A DNA stretch of 20,694 bases from an uncultured Actinomyces sp. (GTDB taxonomy: Bacteria > Actinomycetota > Actinomycetes > Actinomycetales > Actinomycetaceae): NCBI GenBank assembly GCA_915063485.1, contig CAJZDJ010000027.1, positions 1-20,694 of the forward strand, written 5' to 3'. A model generated the notes under the pieces. That model did no database searches. It was given only the letters and a program-made list of their open reading frames with translations, and was not told where the DNA came from. A program made the position numbers and the translations under genes. Position 1 is the first letter of the stretch. The number at the start of each line of letters is the position of its first letter. Positions 14,224 through 20,694 of this stretch are shown here, piece after piece.

Positions 14224-14230
14224 TACAGCT

Positions 14231-14557
14231 ATGAGTGAGCCTTTGGACCCCATGGAACCCGGCGGTAGCCCCAGCCAGTCAGCTGGGACCGCAGTTTTGG
14301 AGCGTGAAGAGCTCCGCTCCACTGACGACGGCGACGCAGACCGCTTCGCCCACTATGTACGTAAAGACAAGATCGCTGCTGCCGCCGCCTCCGGGCGTCC
14401 CGTGGTGGCCCTATGCGGCAAGGTGTGGCGCCCCCAGCGTGACCCTGCCGCCTACCCGGTGTGCCCCACCTGCAAATCAATCTACGAGCAGATGAGCCAG
14501 TCCCCAAAAGGTAACGGCCCCAGGCGCCCGCGTTTCCCGTTCGGCGGCCGGGGCTAA
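14231..14557 (+). CDS. DUF3039 family protein
   Basis: A 108-residue protein with the full DUF3039 signature: DGDADRFAHYVRKDKI (33-48), then PVVALCGKVWRPQRDP and VCPTCKSIYEQM. The conserved cysteines in ALCGKVW and CPTC suggest a small metal-binding module; that is inference, and no biochemical role is known to me. A Pro/Ser-rich N-terminus and a basic Arg/Pro-rich tail flank the core. The family is restricted to actinobacteria and is commonly found next to the DEAD/DEAH helicase gene that also follows here, hinting at a linked role. ATG 14231 is the only upstream start in frame, with M8 a weaker option. Confidence 0.85.
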   Translation: MSEPLDPMEPGGSPSQSAGTAVLEREELRSTDDGDADRFAHYVRKDKIAAAAASGRPVVALCGKVWRPQRDPAAYPVCPTCKSIYEQMSQSPKGNGPRRPRFPFGGRG

Positions 14558-14612
14558 AAGCTGAGGTTAAGGCCGGGGCTGAAAGCCGAGGCTGAGGCTA
14601 AAAGCCAAGGCT
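14552..14612. repeat. Three imperfect 17-bp direct repeats
   Basis: GGCTAAAAGCTGAGGTT (14552-14568), GGCTGAAAGCCGAGGCT (14577-14593) and GGCTAAAAGCCAAGGCT (14596-14612) are variants of one motif. The first copy contains the stop codon of the DUF3039 gene, so the array begins exactly at the gene's 3' end. Confidence 0.75.
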
Positions 14613-14972
14613 GGGGCCAAAACCTGGCCTTAAAGCGTCTTCAACTAGAAGCTGCGACTGTCTCAAAACTGTAAATCTGCGCGCCGGGAGACCCCCGGGC
14701 GTTAGATTTTTGGGCCCAAAATCAGGGGGCGGTGTGCAAAGCCCGCTGCAATTGGGGGCGCAGTGCGCCTTAGTGGGCTCGGGCCGCCAGCGCGCCAAGA
14801 CCACAGATACGCGGCGCCGACAGCGCCCCAAAACACAGGACGCGCCGAGAAAAGCACTAGCCTCACCCTTGTTGGGGGTAGCCTTGTGCGGGCGTCAACC
14901 GCGCTAAGCGTGGCTAAATCTACTGGCTTAATTCATTTATGTGGCTTGATTTATGAGAGGGATCTGTAAAAA
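14558..14972 (+). other. 415-bp non-coding spacer between DUF3039 and helicase genes
   Basis: The spacer holds the repeat array (to 14612) and a hairpin terminator (14673-14711). The remaining 260 bp are GC-rich with no recognisable gene or RNA. Short open frames near 14710-14969 have skewed Arg/Gln/Gly composition and no start signals, and I do not accept them. Confidence 0.65.
14673..14711 (+). terminator. Probable terminator of the DUF3039 transcript
   Basis: AAATCT (14673-14678) pairs with AGATTT (14704-14709), and a GC-rich inner stem CGCCGGG / CCCGGGCG closes a small AGACC loop with one bulge. The outer right arm ends in a run of Ts (14707-14711). The stem is imperfect. Confidence 0.55.
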
Positions 14973-16688
14973 TTGGTTCAATTGCGCCGTTGGCAGCGTG
15001 AAGCTTTCGCCACATACATGTCTAGCCAGCCCCAAGACTTCCTGGCGGTAGCCACCCCTGGCGCAGGTAAAACCACTTTTGCGCTAACCCTGGCTAGCGA
15101 GCTCATACGCGCCGGTGAGGTACACAAGCTAACCATCGTGGCCCCCACCGAGCACCTCAAATACCAGTGGGCCGCTTCAGCCGCCCGCTGGGGGCTACGC
15201 ATAGACCCCACCTACTCCAACTCCGGCGGGGGAGCAGGCAGCAACTTCGACGGCGTCGCCCTAACCTACGCACAGGTAGCCTCCAACCCCAACCTGCACC
15301 GCGCCCGCACCGGTGCCAGCCGCACCCTGGTGATCCTAGACGAGGTACACCACGCCGGAGACGCCCTAAGCTGGGGAGACGCAATCTATGAAGCATTTAG
15401 TGGGGCTCGCCGTCGCCTGAGCCTAACCGGTACCCCCTTCCGCAGTGACACCGCCGCCATCCCCTTCGTCACCTACGCCCCCGACAGCAATGGCATCAGG
15501 CGCTCACAAGCCGACTACACCTACGGCTACGCTGACGCGCTAGCCGAAAACGTGGTGCGCCCAGTTATTTTCATGTCCTACTCAGGCCAAATGCGTTGGC
15601 GCACCAAAGCCGGTGACGAAGTCTCAGCCCGCCTAGGGGAGCCGCTAACCAAAGACCTAGAATCCCAAGCCTGGCGCACCGCCCTAGACCCCGCTGGGGA
15701 GTGGATCCCCGCCGTCCTGGCCGCAGCTGACCAGCGCCTTAGCGAAATTCGCCGGCAAATCCCTGACGCCGGCGGCCTAGTGATCGCCACCGACCGCGAA
15801 AAAGCCCGCGCCTACGCACGCCAACTAGCCGCCATCACCGGCGAAAAACCCACGGTGGTGCTCAGTGACGACAATGGCGCCTCAGAAAAAATCGAGCAGT
15901 TCTCCGCCAGTAACCAGCGTTGGATGGTGGCCGTACGCATGGTTTCCGAAGGCGTGGACGTGCCTCGCCTAGCGGTAGGGGTGTACGCCACCTCAACCTC
16001 AACCCCGCTGTTTTTCGCCCAGGCTATCGGGCGTTTTGTGCGTGCACGCCGGCCTGGAGAAACCGCCAGCGTGTTCCTGCCTTCAGTCACCCCGCTGCTG
16101 GCGCTCGCGGCAGAGCTGGAAACTGAGCGCGACCACGCCCTGGATCGGCCCGCTAAAGAAGATGAGGGCCAGGATCTGTTCGCTAATCCTGAAGATAGGC
16201 TAATTGCCGCCGCTAACCGGGAAGAAAAAGCCTCTGACGCGCTACTGCCCGGCTTTGAGGCCATGGATTCCACCGCTGAATTTGACCGGGTACTTTTCGA
16301 CGGCGGCGAGTTTGGTACCGGCGCCATGGTCGGTAGCGTGGAGGAGCAAGAATTTTTAGGCATCCCAGGTTTGCTCGACGCCGACCAGGTGAGCCAGATT
16401 TTAAAGGCCCGCCAGGCTGAGCAGGTTAAAACCCAAAAACGTTCACAGGCCGCCGCCGCCCAGCGGGCAGCCAACGCCGGCATTGAGGATGCCCGCCAGC
16501 GTGACGCGGCCCGTAAAGAGCTCAGCCAGCTGGTTTCTAGCTGGGCGCGCCGCTCAGGGCAAAGCCATGGGGCGGTGCATGCTGAGCTGCGTAGAGTCTG
16601 CGGGGGTCCGGAGGTGGCGCAGGCGACGACGACGCAGATCCGCACCCGGGTCGATACCTTGCGTAAGTGGTTTGTGGGCCGGCGCTAA
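14973..16688 (+). CDS. DEAD/DEAH-box superfamily 2 helicase
   Basis: A 571-residue SF2 helicase. Motif I is ATPGAGKTT (27-35), motif II DEVH (123-126), motif III LTGTPFR (151-157), motif V VSEGVDVP (324-331) and motif VI QAIGRFVR (350-357), so both RecA-like domains are complete. A charged, Ala/Gln-rich region (about 375-530) follows. It resembles the conserved actinobacterial stand-alone helicase encoded beside DUF3039, not a restriction subunit: no methylase or specificity gene is nearby. The only early start is TTG 14973, just after an in-frame stop; GAGAGG lies 12 nt upstream, a poor fit. The substrate (RNA or DNA) cannot be read from sequence. Confidence 0.88.
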   Translation: MVQLRRWQREAFATYMSSQPQDFLAVATPGAGKTTFALTLASELIRAGEVHKLTIVAPTEHLKYQWAASAARWGLRIDPTYSNSGGGAGSNFDGVALTYAQVASNPNLHRARTGASRTLVILDEVHHAGDALSWGDAIYEAFSGARRRLSLTGTPFRSDTAAIPFVTYAPDSNGIRRSQADYTYGYADALAENVVRPVIFMSYSGQMRWRTKAGDEVSARLGEPLTKDLESQAWRTALDPAGEWIPAVLAAADQRLSEIRRQIPDAGGLVIATDREKARAYARQLAAITGEKPTVVLSDDNGASEKIEQFSASNQRWMVAVRMVSEGVDVPRLAVGVYATSTSTPLFFAQAIGRFVRARRPGETASVFLPSVTPLLALAAELETERDHALDRPAKEDEGQDLFANPEDRLIAAANREEKASDALLPGFEAMDSTAEFDRVLFDGGEFGTGAMVGSVEEQEFLGIPGLLDADQVSQILKARQAEQVKTQKRSQAAAAQRAANAGIEDARQRDAARKELSQLVSSWARRSGQSHGAVHAELRRVCGGPEVAQATTTQIRTRVDTLRKWFVGRR

Positions 16689-17002
16689 AACCACGCGCAG
16701 CCAGGTCGCGCGGGCTGCGCCAGATACGCGCTTGTGGCGCGCTTTGGGGGCGCAAACACCTGGCCGCGCCGGCTGCGGGCTGTGTGGGCTATACCGGCCG
16801 CGCCGGCTGTGGCGGCTGCGCCGCGAGCGCCTAAAACAGCAAGTGGCGGTGGATTTGCATCCACCGCCACTATTTATGCGGGAGCTCAGCTTTAGTGCTC
16901 AGCCCTACCCATGGTTTTGCTCAGCGTTGGCCTTAGCCCTGCTACTGGCCTTAACCCAGGCCAGCCCAGGGGTGTAGGCGGCCAGCCCAGGGGTGGCTTT
17001 GC
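16689..17002. other. 314-bp convergent spacer between helicase and pncB
   Basis: No gene is seen. It contains a 14-bp direct repeat GGCCGCGCCGGCTG (16762-16775 and 16796-16809), the bidirectional terminator (16842-16871), and a perfect 16-bp direct repeat GGCCAGCCCAGGGGTG (16959-16974 and 16980-16995) next to the pncB stop codon. Confidence 0.75.
16842..16871. terminator. Bidirectional terminator between helicase and pncB
   Basis: AGTGGCGGTGGAT (16842-16854) and ATCCACCGCCACT (16859-16871) form a perfect 13-bp stem with a TTGC loop. The plus strand continues ATTTATG and the minus strand TGCTGTTTTAGG, so it can serve both convergent genes. Confidence 0.85.
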
Positions 17003-18355
17003 TCAGCCTTGCTTGGTTTCACGTGAATCAAGATCCACGCGGCGGGTAGGAATAGCGATTTCACCTTCACTCAGGCGCCATGCCTGGTAGGGCAGCTGGG
17101 CGCGGGCGGCACGGTGACGCTCAGCTGCGCGGGTGAGGGCGCCGTCGTCGTAGTGCTCAGGCAGGATGTGACCCTTTTCCACCAGCTGTACCTGTAGCGG
17201 GCGGGCCTGGTTGCGTTCCAGCTCAGCCTCAGCGGCCTCGGGATCAATTGAGCTGATCAGTAGCTCTTCGGTGGCGGAGCCGTCAATGATCACGCGGCCA
17301 GCGGTCTTGCGGCCACCCACGCTGGACTTACCGCCGCTAGACTTCTTAGCTACCTTTTCCATCTCGCCGGCGCTGTTTTCACGCTCAACCATCTTGTACA
17401 CCAGCGCAGCCGTGGGCACGCCCGAGCCGGTAACCAGCTTGGTACCCACACCGTAGATGTCTACCGGGGCCGCACCCAGCGCAGCGATAGCGTATTCATC
17501 CAGGTCAGAGGTGACCACAATCTTGGTGTCGGGGCAGCCTAGGGAGTCTAGCTGGGCGCGCACCTTGAAGGCCTCGGCCACCAGGTCACCAGAGTCTAGG
17601 CGCACGGCACCTAAAGTGCCCCCAGCCGCCTTGGCGGCGTCAACAGCGCGCTGCACGCCGCGCGCAATATCGTAGGTGTCAACCAGGATGGTGGTGCCCA
17701 CGCCCAGGGAGGCGATTTGGGAATCAAAAGCGGTGCGTTCGTCGTCGTGTAGCAGCGTGAAAGCGTGGGCGGAAGTACCTACGCAACGGATGCCGTAACG
17801 CATACCCGCTTCTAGGTCACTGGTGGAGGTGAAGCCGGAAACCACGGCGGCGCGGGCGGCGGAAACGGCGGCGTCCTCGTGAGTACGCCGGGCCCCAAAG
17901 TCCATGCAGGGACGGCCGTGGGCGGCGATAGTCATACGTGAGGCGGCGGAGGCCACGGCGCAGTCGTGGTTGAAAATGCTCAGCGCCATGGTCTCAATGA
18001 TGCAGGCCTGGGCGAAGTCAGATTCAACGGTTAGCAGGGGAGAACCCGGGAAGTAGCATTCACCCTCGCCGTAGCCGTAAATGTTGCCGTCAAAGTGGAA
18101 GTTTTCCAGGTAGTTGATCGTGGCCTTGTCAACAATGCGCTGATCGGATAGGAAACGTAGCTGCTCTGGCTCAAAATGGAAGTTTTCCAGAGCTTCAAGA
18201 AAACGCCCGGTGCCGGCAACCACGCCAAAGCGACGTGAAGGGGGCATCGAGCGTCCAAAGATCTCAAACACACTGCGGCGTTTGGCGGTACCATCTGCCA
18301 GCGCAGCTTGCAGCATGGTCAGTTCATACATGTCGGTCAGAAGTGCCGTACTCAT
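17003..18355 (-). CDS. pncB: Nicotinate phosphoribosyltransferase
   Basis: A 450-residue NAPRTase, typical length for actinobacterial PncB. It makes nicotinate mononucleotide from nicotinate and PRPP in the NAD salvage pathway. Visible features are LLTDMYELTMLQAAL at the N-terminus, FGARRTHEDAA (153-163), GTSAHAF with the probable phosphorylated H197, and the PRPP/nicotinate region VRLDSGDL. A short Lys/Ser/Gly-rich loop near residue 340 looks like a surface insertion. ATG 18355 has no Shine-Dalgarno, but a -10-like TAAAGT ends 6 nt upstream on the same strand, so a leaderless mRNA is likely. It is convergent with the helicase and divergent from murI, the same orientation relative to murI as Rv1330c in Mycobacterium tuberculosis. 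Confidence 0.93.
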   Translation of the reverse strand: MSTALLTDMYELTMLQAALADGTAKRRSVFEIFGRSMPPSRRFGVVAGTGRFLEALENFHFEPEQLRFLSDQRIVDKATINYLENFHFDGNIYGYGEGECYFPGSPLLTVESDFAQACIIETMALSIFNHDCAVASAASRMTIAAHGRPCMDFGARRTHEDAAVSAARAAVVSGFTSTSDLEAGMRYGIRCVGTSAHAFTLLHDDERTAFDSQIASLGVGTTILVDTYDIARGVQRAVDAAKAAGGTLGAVRLDSGDLVAEAFKVRAQLDSLGCPDTKIVVTSDLDEYAIAALGAAPVDIYGVGTKLVTGSGVPTAALVYKMVERENSAGEMEKVAKKSSGGKSSVGGRKTAGRVIIDGSATEELLISSIDPEAAEAELERNQARPLQVQLVEKGHILPEHYDDGALTRAAERHRAARAQLPYQAWRLSEGEIAIPTRRVDLDSRETKQG

Positions 18356-18361
18356 GGCTTA

Positions 18362-18367
18362 ACTTTA
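18362..18367 (-). promoter_or_regulatory. pncB -10 element, leaderless start predicted
   Basis: On the minus strand TAAAGT is followed by six bases and then the pncB ATG. No ribosome-binding site is present between them. A weak -35-like TGCAAA lies 17 bp upstream. Confidence 0.45.
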
Positions 18368-18577
18368 GCCACACCTTAAAGGTTTTGCAGTGTCTTGGGG
18401 ATAACTCCCGATTCCCTAAAGTGCTTTGTGCGGGTGGGTAAAGTGCAAGCTCACAGCGTTTTTGGTGACGTTAGTAAGGTTTAGCTATGTTGGCGCACGC
18501 TTTCATTCAAGTTTCAACGCGCCCGGCGGTGTCTGTTATCACTGATAAGAAAAGTGCTTATTAAAGCCAGAATCGAC

Positions 18578-18583
18578 TAGGGT
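18578..18583 (+). promoter_or_regulatory. murI -10 element, leaderless start predicted
   Basis: TAGGGT ends 8 nt before the murI GTG, and no ribosome-binding site lies between. A small palindrome TTATC-ACT-GATAA (18536-18548) lies further upstream, and TAAAGTGC occurs twice 22 bp apart (18417-18424, 18439-18446) in the same spacer. Confidence 0.4.
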
Positions 18584-18591
18584 CTAATGAC

Positions 18592-19710
18592 GTGAATGAC
18601 GCACCGATTGGTATTTTTGATTCAGGAGTTGGAGGACTGACGGTAGCGCGTGCAATCCTCGATCAGCTGCCTGGTGAGCGTTTGCTTTACATCGGTGACA
18701 CCGCGAACAGCCCGTATGGGCCTAAGCCTTTGGAACAAGTGCGTTCTATGGCTTTGAACGTGATGGATGAGCTGGTTGACTCGGGCGTAAAAATGCTGGT
18801 TATTGCCTGTAATACCGCCACGGCGGCAGCTTTGGATGAGGCGCGTGAGCGGTACACCAAAGGGATGGGCATTCCGGTTATTGAGGTGATTTCTCCGGCG
18901 GCGCGCACAGCGGCAGCTTTGACTCGTTCAGGGCGTGTTGGTGTGATTGCCACGGCGGGAACGGTTAACTCTGGGGCCTACGCGCGGGCTTTGCAAGGTA
19001 TCCCGGGCTTGAACTTAACTCAGCAGGCTTGTCCGCGTTTTGTGCAGTTGGCTGAGGCTGGGATTACTACCGGCCCGCAGGTGCTGGATGTGGCTAAGGA
19101 GTATCTGGAGCCATTGCAGGCGGCAGCGGTGGACACTTTGGTGTTGGGCTGTACGCATTATCCGTTGCTGGCTGGGCCGATTAGTTACGTTATGGGGCGT
19201 AATGTGGCTTTGGTTTCTTCTAGCGAGGAGACTGCAAAGGATGTTTATCGTGAGCTAGCTGCCCGCGATTTGCTGCATTCTGACACTCAGGCTGCGGTGG
19301 GCTCTGGTGACGACGACGGCGCGGCTGGCACGGGTGTGGCTGGCTCTGCTGCTTTTGGGGCCGACGGCGCTGCTCAAGGCGCTGCGGGTGCTGCGGCTGC
19401 GGGCGGCTCTGGCCTGGCCGGTGGCGCGGGCGGCGCTAACGCGGTCAAGCAGGTGTCTAGGCAGGGCGGCACGCAGGGCGCCTCCAGCGGCACGGCAACT
19501 AGCAGTGCGGCAGCTAGCGGCAAGGGGGCTAGCGGCGCTACCTCTAGCGGTGAGGCGGCCAGCGGGCACGAGTTTAGGGCTACTGGCGATCCGGTAGCTT
19601 TCCAGGTGCTTGCCAAGCGTTTCTTAGGACCAGTGGTGGGTCAGGTACGTCAAGCTCGTGCCGCCGGTGGCGCGGGCGTGAAGAATTTAGATAGGGAGAT
19701 TCGCGAGTGA
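18592..19710 (+). CDS. murI: Glutamate racemase with a Gly/Ala/Ser-rich insert
   Basis: MurI converts L- to D-glutamate for peptidoglycan. The catalytic machinery is intact: FDSGVGGLT (9-17), C73 in ACNTATA and C187 in GCTHYP. The protein is 372 residues, about 100 longer than usual. The excess is one block, residues about 231-325, made almost only of Gly, Ala, Ser and Thr, inserted between DLL (226-228) and [21 protein letters not shown] (326-346), which is the normal C-terminal end of the fold. The frame stays open throughout, so this is an in-frame insertion, not a pseudogene. The start is GTG with no ribosome-binding site. The gene overlaps the next by 4 nt (GTGA), implying coupled translation. 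Confidence 0.92.
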   Translation: MNDAPIGIFDSGVGGLTVARAILDQLPGERLLYIGDTANSPYGPKPLEQVRSMALNVMDELVDSGVKMLVIACNTATAAALDEARERYTKGMGIPVIEVISPAARTAAALTRSGRVGVIATAGTVNSGAYARALQGIPGLNLTQQACPRFVQLAEAGITTGPQVLDVAKEYLEPLQAAAVDTLVLGCTHYPLLAGPISYVMGRNVALVSSSEETAKDVYRELAARDLLHSDTQAAVGSGDDDGAAGTGVAGSAAFGADGAAQGAAGAAAAGGSGLAGGAGGANAVKQVSRQGGTQGASSGTATSSAAASGKGASGATSSGEAASGHEFRATGDPVAFQVLAKRFLGPVVGQVRQARAAGGAGVKNLDREIRE

Positions 19711-20615
19711 AGCTCACGATTGTAGGTTGCTCAGGCTCGATGTCTGGACGTAAGTCCAGCGCATCAAGCTACCTGGTGCAGGCATGGGGGCCTAACACCA
19801 AGTTGCAGTTGCCGGGCACCGAAAAAATGCGGTTAGTGGTTGAAGATGAGTTAGCAGCCATAAATTGTGCTGTGGCCCCCGAGGTCACGAACGCACAGCC
19901 TGATGCGGGCAATGACCAGCGACTTTGGTCTTTAGTATTTGATTTTGGGCCGGGCTCTATGGGCCAGCTGCTTAACTACCTGGACCCAGCTGATCTGGAT
20001 GCAATCTGTATTTCGCACTGCCACGCCGACCACATGGTGGATCTGGTGGGTATGCATGTTTATCGCCGCTGGCGCCCTGAGGGTGCGCTAGGGCCAGTGC
20101 TGTGTATTGGCCCCAGCACCACCTGTGAGCGTCTGCGTGGGGTCGACGGCGCCGCTAGCTACGAGGATTACCGCACAGAGTTCTCTTTTGTTACTGCTGT
20201 ACCTGGCCGCTCCACCCAGATTGGCCCGTTCACGGTGACGCCATTTGCAGCCCTGCACCCGGTTGAGGCATACGGCTACTTGGTGCAAGGCCCCAGTGAG
20301 GATGACCCCACCAAGCAGGTGACTTTAGCTTTTACCGGCGACACTGACTTGTGTGAAGGCATGAGCCAAATGGTTAGCGGGGGAGTGGACCTACTACTAG
20401 CTGAGGCGGCCTTCGTAGAGGGACGCGACGTGCTACGCGGCATGCACCTAACCGGCTACCGCGCCGGCCAGCTGGCTAGCGAGGCTAATGCCGGGCAGCT
20501 GGTGCTGACCCACATTCAGCCCTGGACCTGCCATGATGTGCCTCTAGCTGAAGCGCGCCAGTCCTTCACTGGCCCAGTTTACGACGCCCAGCCTGGACGC
20601 AGCTGGAGCCTATAG
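19707..20615 (+). CDS. Metallo-beta-lactamase-fold phosphodiesterase, Rv1339-like
   Basis: A 302-residue RNase Z-like metallohydrolase. The metal site is complete: HCHADH (H104, H106, D108, H109), H184, D212 in GDTD, and H269, with the additional conserved H247. The N-terminus ([14 protein letters not shown]) and position directly after murI match M. tuberculosis Rv1339, which has been reported to degrade cyclic AMP; the same activity is inferred here, not shown. Compared with my recollection of that family, residues about 30-75 form an extra segment between the first strand pair and [14 protein letters not shown] start overlapping murI. RNase PH usually follows in this neighbourhood, but the window ends first. 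Confidence 0.87.
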   Translation: MKLTIVGCSGSMSGRKSSASSYLVQAWGPNTKLQLPGTEKMRLVVEDELAAINCAVAPEVTNAQPDAGNDQRLWSLVFDFGPGSMGQLLNYLDPADLDAICISHCHADHMVDLVGMHVYRRWRPEGALGPVLCIGPSTTCERLRGVDGAASYEDYRTEFSFVTAVPGRSTQIGPFTVTPFAALHPVEAYGYLVQGPSEDDPTKQVTLAFTGDTDLCEGMSQMVSGGVDLLLAEAAFVEGRDVLRGMHLTGYRAGQLASEANAGQLVLTHIQPWTCHDVPLAEARQSFTGPVYDAQPGRSWSL

Positions 20616-20629
20616 ACGGCGGCTATAAG

Positions 20630-20694
20630 CAGCGCTTATAAGCGCTGTTAAACCTGGCAAATAAACGTAGGCGCTGGGGCGGTTGCCGCCCCAG
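20630..20694 (+). terminator. Two hairpins after the MBL-fold gene, the second cut by the window end
   Basis: CAGCGCTTATAAGCGCTG (20630-20647) is a perfect 18-bp palindrome 14 nt after the stop codon. CTGGGGCGG (20674-20682) and CCGCCCCAG (20686-20694) form a second perfect stem with a TTG loop ending at the last base of the window. Whether a U-tract follows cannot be seen. Confidence 0.65.

Larger units (their letters stand above)
13803..14230. other. 428-bp non-coding spacer between nagB and the DUF3039 gene
   Basis: I see no credible gene. The spacer contains the nagB hairpin (13868-13897), a 34-bp tandem duplication (13966-14033), nested inverted repeats GCTAGA/TCTAGC (14077-14082 with 14093-14098) and GGCGTCA/TGACGCC (14107-14113 with 14163-14169), and the probable -10 of the next gene. 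A small structured RNA cannot be excluded. Confidence 0.65.

Noticed and set aside
13803..14230. RNase P RNA, tmRNA or SRP RNA in the gene-free spacer
   Set aside because: I could not find their conserved cores; the inverted repeats do not match these RNAs.
14710..14969. Open frames of 65-68 codons between DUF3039 and the helicase
   Set aside because: Arg/Gln-rich composition typical of chance frames in GC-rich DNA, no start signals, and the first begins inside the terminator.
15812..16645. 277-codon frame antisense to the helicase gene
   Set aside because: It is Ser/Arg/Ala-rich, fully overlaps a conserved helicase gene and is a typical antisense shadow in GC-rich DNA.
14973..16688. Helicase as part of a restriction or anti-phage defence system
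   Set aside because: No methyltransferase, nuclease, specificity or other defence gene is adjacent; the neighbours are housekeeping genes and the DUF3039 partner is a known conserved context.
615..18446. TAAAGTGC recurs near 615, 2685, 17612, 18417 and 18439
   Set aside because: Some copies are inside genes, spacing is irregular and no common flanking structure is visible. Only the 22-bp spaced pair upstream of pncB/murI was kept as a minor note.

Overview
The window looks like a chromosomal segment of a GC-rich Gram-positive actinobacterium. Gene content and the order DUF3039 / DEAD-box helicase / nicotinate phosphoribosyltransferase / MurI / metallo-beta-lactamase-fold hydrolase are typical of that phylum, and a host-associated Actinomycetaceae-like organism is plausible. 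The species is not claimed. Leucine is often encoded by CTA, which is unusual for a GC-rich actinobacterium.

Left part (1-9678): a sialic acid (N-acetylneuraminate) uptake and catabolism locus. A FadR-type GntR regulator (nanR-like, minus strand) diverges from a peptide-family ABC importer made of a Tat/lipoprotein solute-binding protein, a DppB-type permease, a fused DppC-type permease plus ATPase, and a second ATPase. The catabolic genes follow: N-acetylneuraminate lyase (nanA), a ROK-family ManNAc kinase (nanK) and ManNAc-6-P 2-epimerase (nanE). Glucosamine-6-phosphate deaminase (nagB) lies 3.4 kb downstream. Together they give Neu5Ac -> ManNAc + pyruvate -> ManNAc-6-P -> GlcNAc-6-P, then (after a NagA that is not in this window) GlcN-6-P -> fructose-6-P. 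Two similar palindromic sites, upstream of the binding-protein gene and of the permease gene, are candidate operators for the regulator. The 450-bp gap between those two genes also holds two long hairpins.

Middle part (9679-13802): an HU-type DNA-binding protein gene with a clear intrinsic terminator, then an ABC pair (ATPase plus 12-span membrane protein, overlapping by 25 nt) of unknown substrate, then nagB.

Right part (13803-20694): a conserved actinobacterial housekeeping block. It has a DUF3039 protein, a DEAD/DEAH helicase, pncB (minus strand, convergent with the helicase), murI and a Rv1339-like metallo-beta-lactamase-fold protein, the last two overlapping by 4 nt. MurI carries a Gly/Ala/Ser-rich insert of about 95 residues. 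The clpS-to-rhomboid genes that lie between pncB and murI in Mycobacterium tuberculosis are absent here. Several intergenic spacers of 300-450 bp hold hairpins and short tandem duplications but no credible genes.

I found no CRISPR array, tRNA, rRNA, insertion sequence or phage gene. No entirely new system is evident. The best leads are the operator/palindrome array in the sialic acid transporter promoter, the MurI insert, and a set of four genes that look leaderless.
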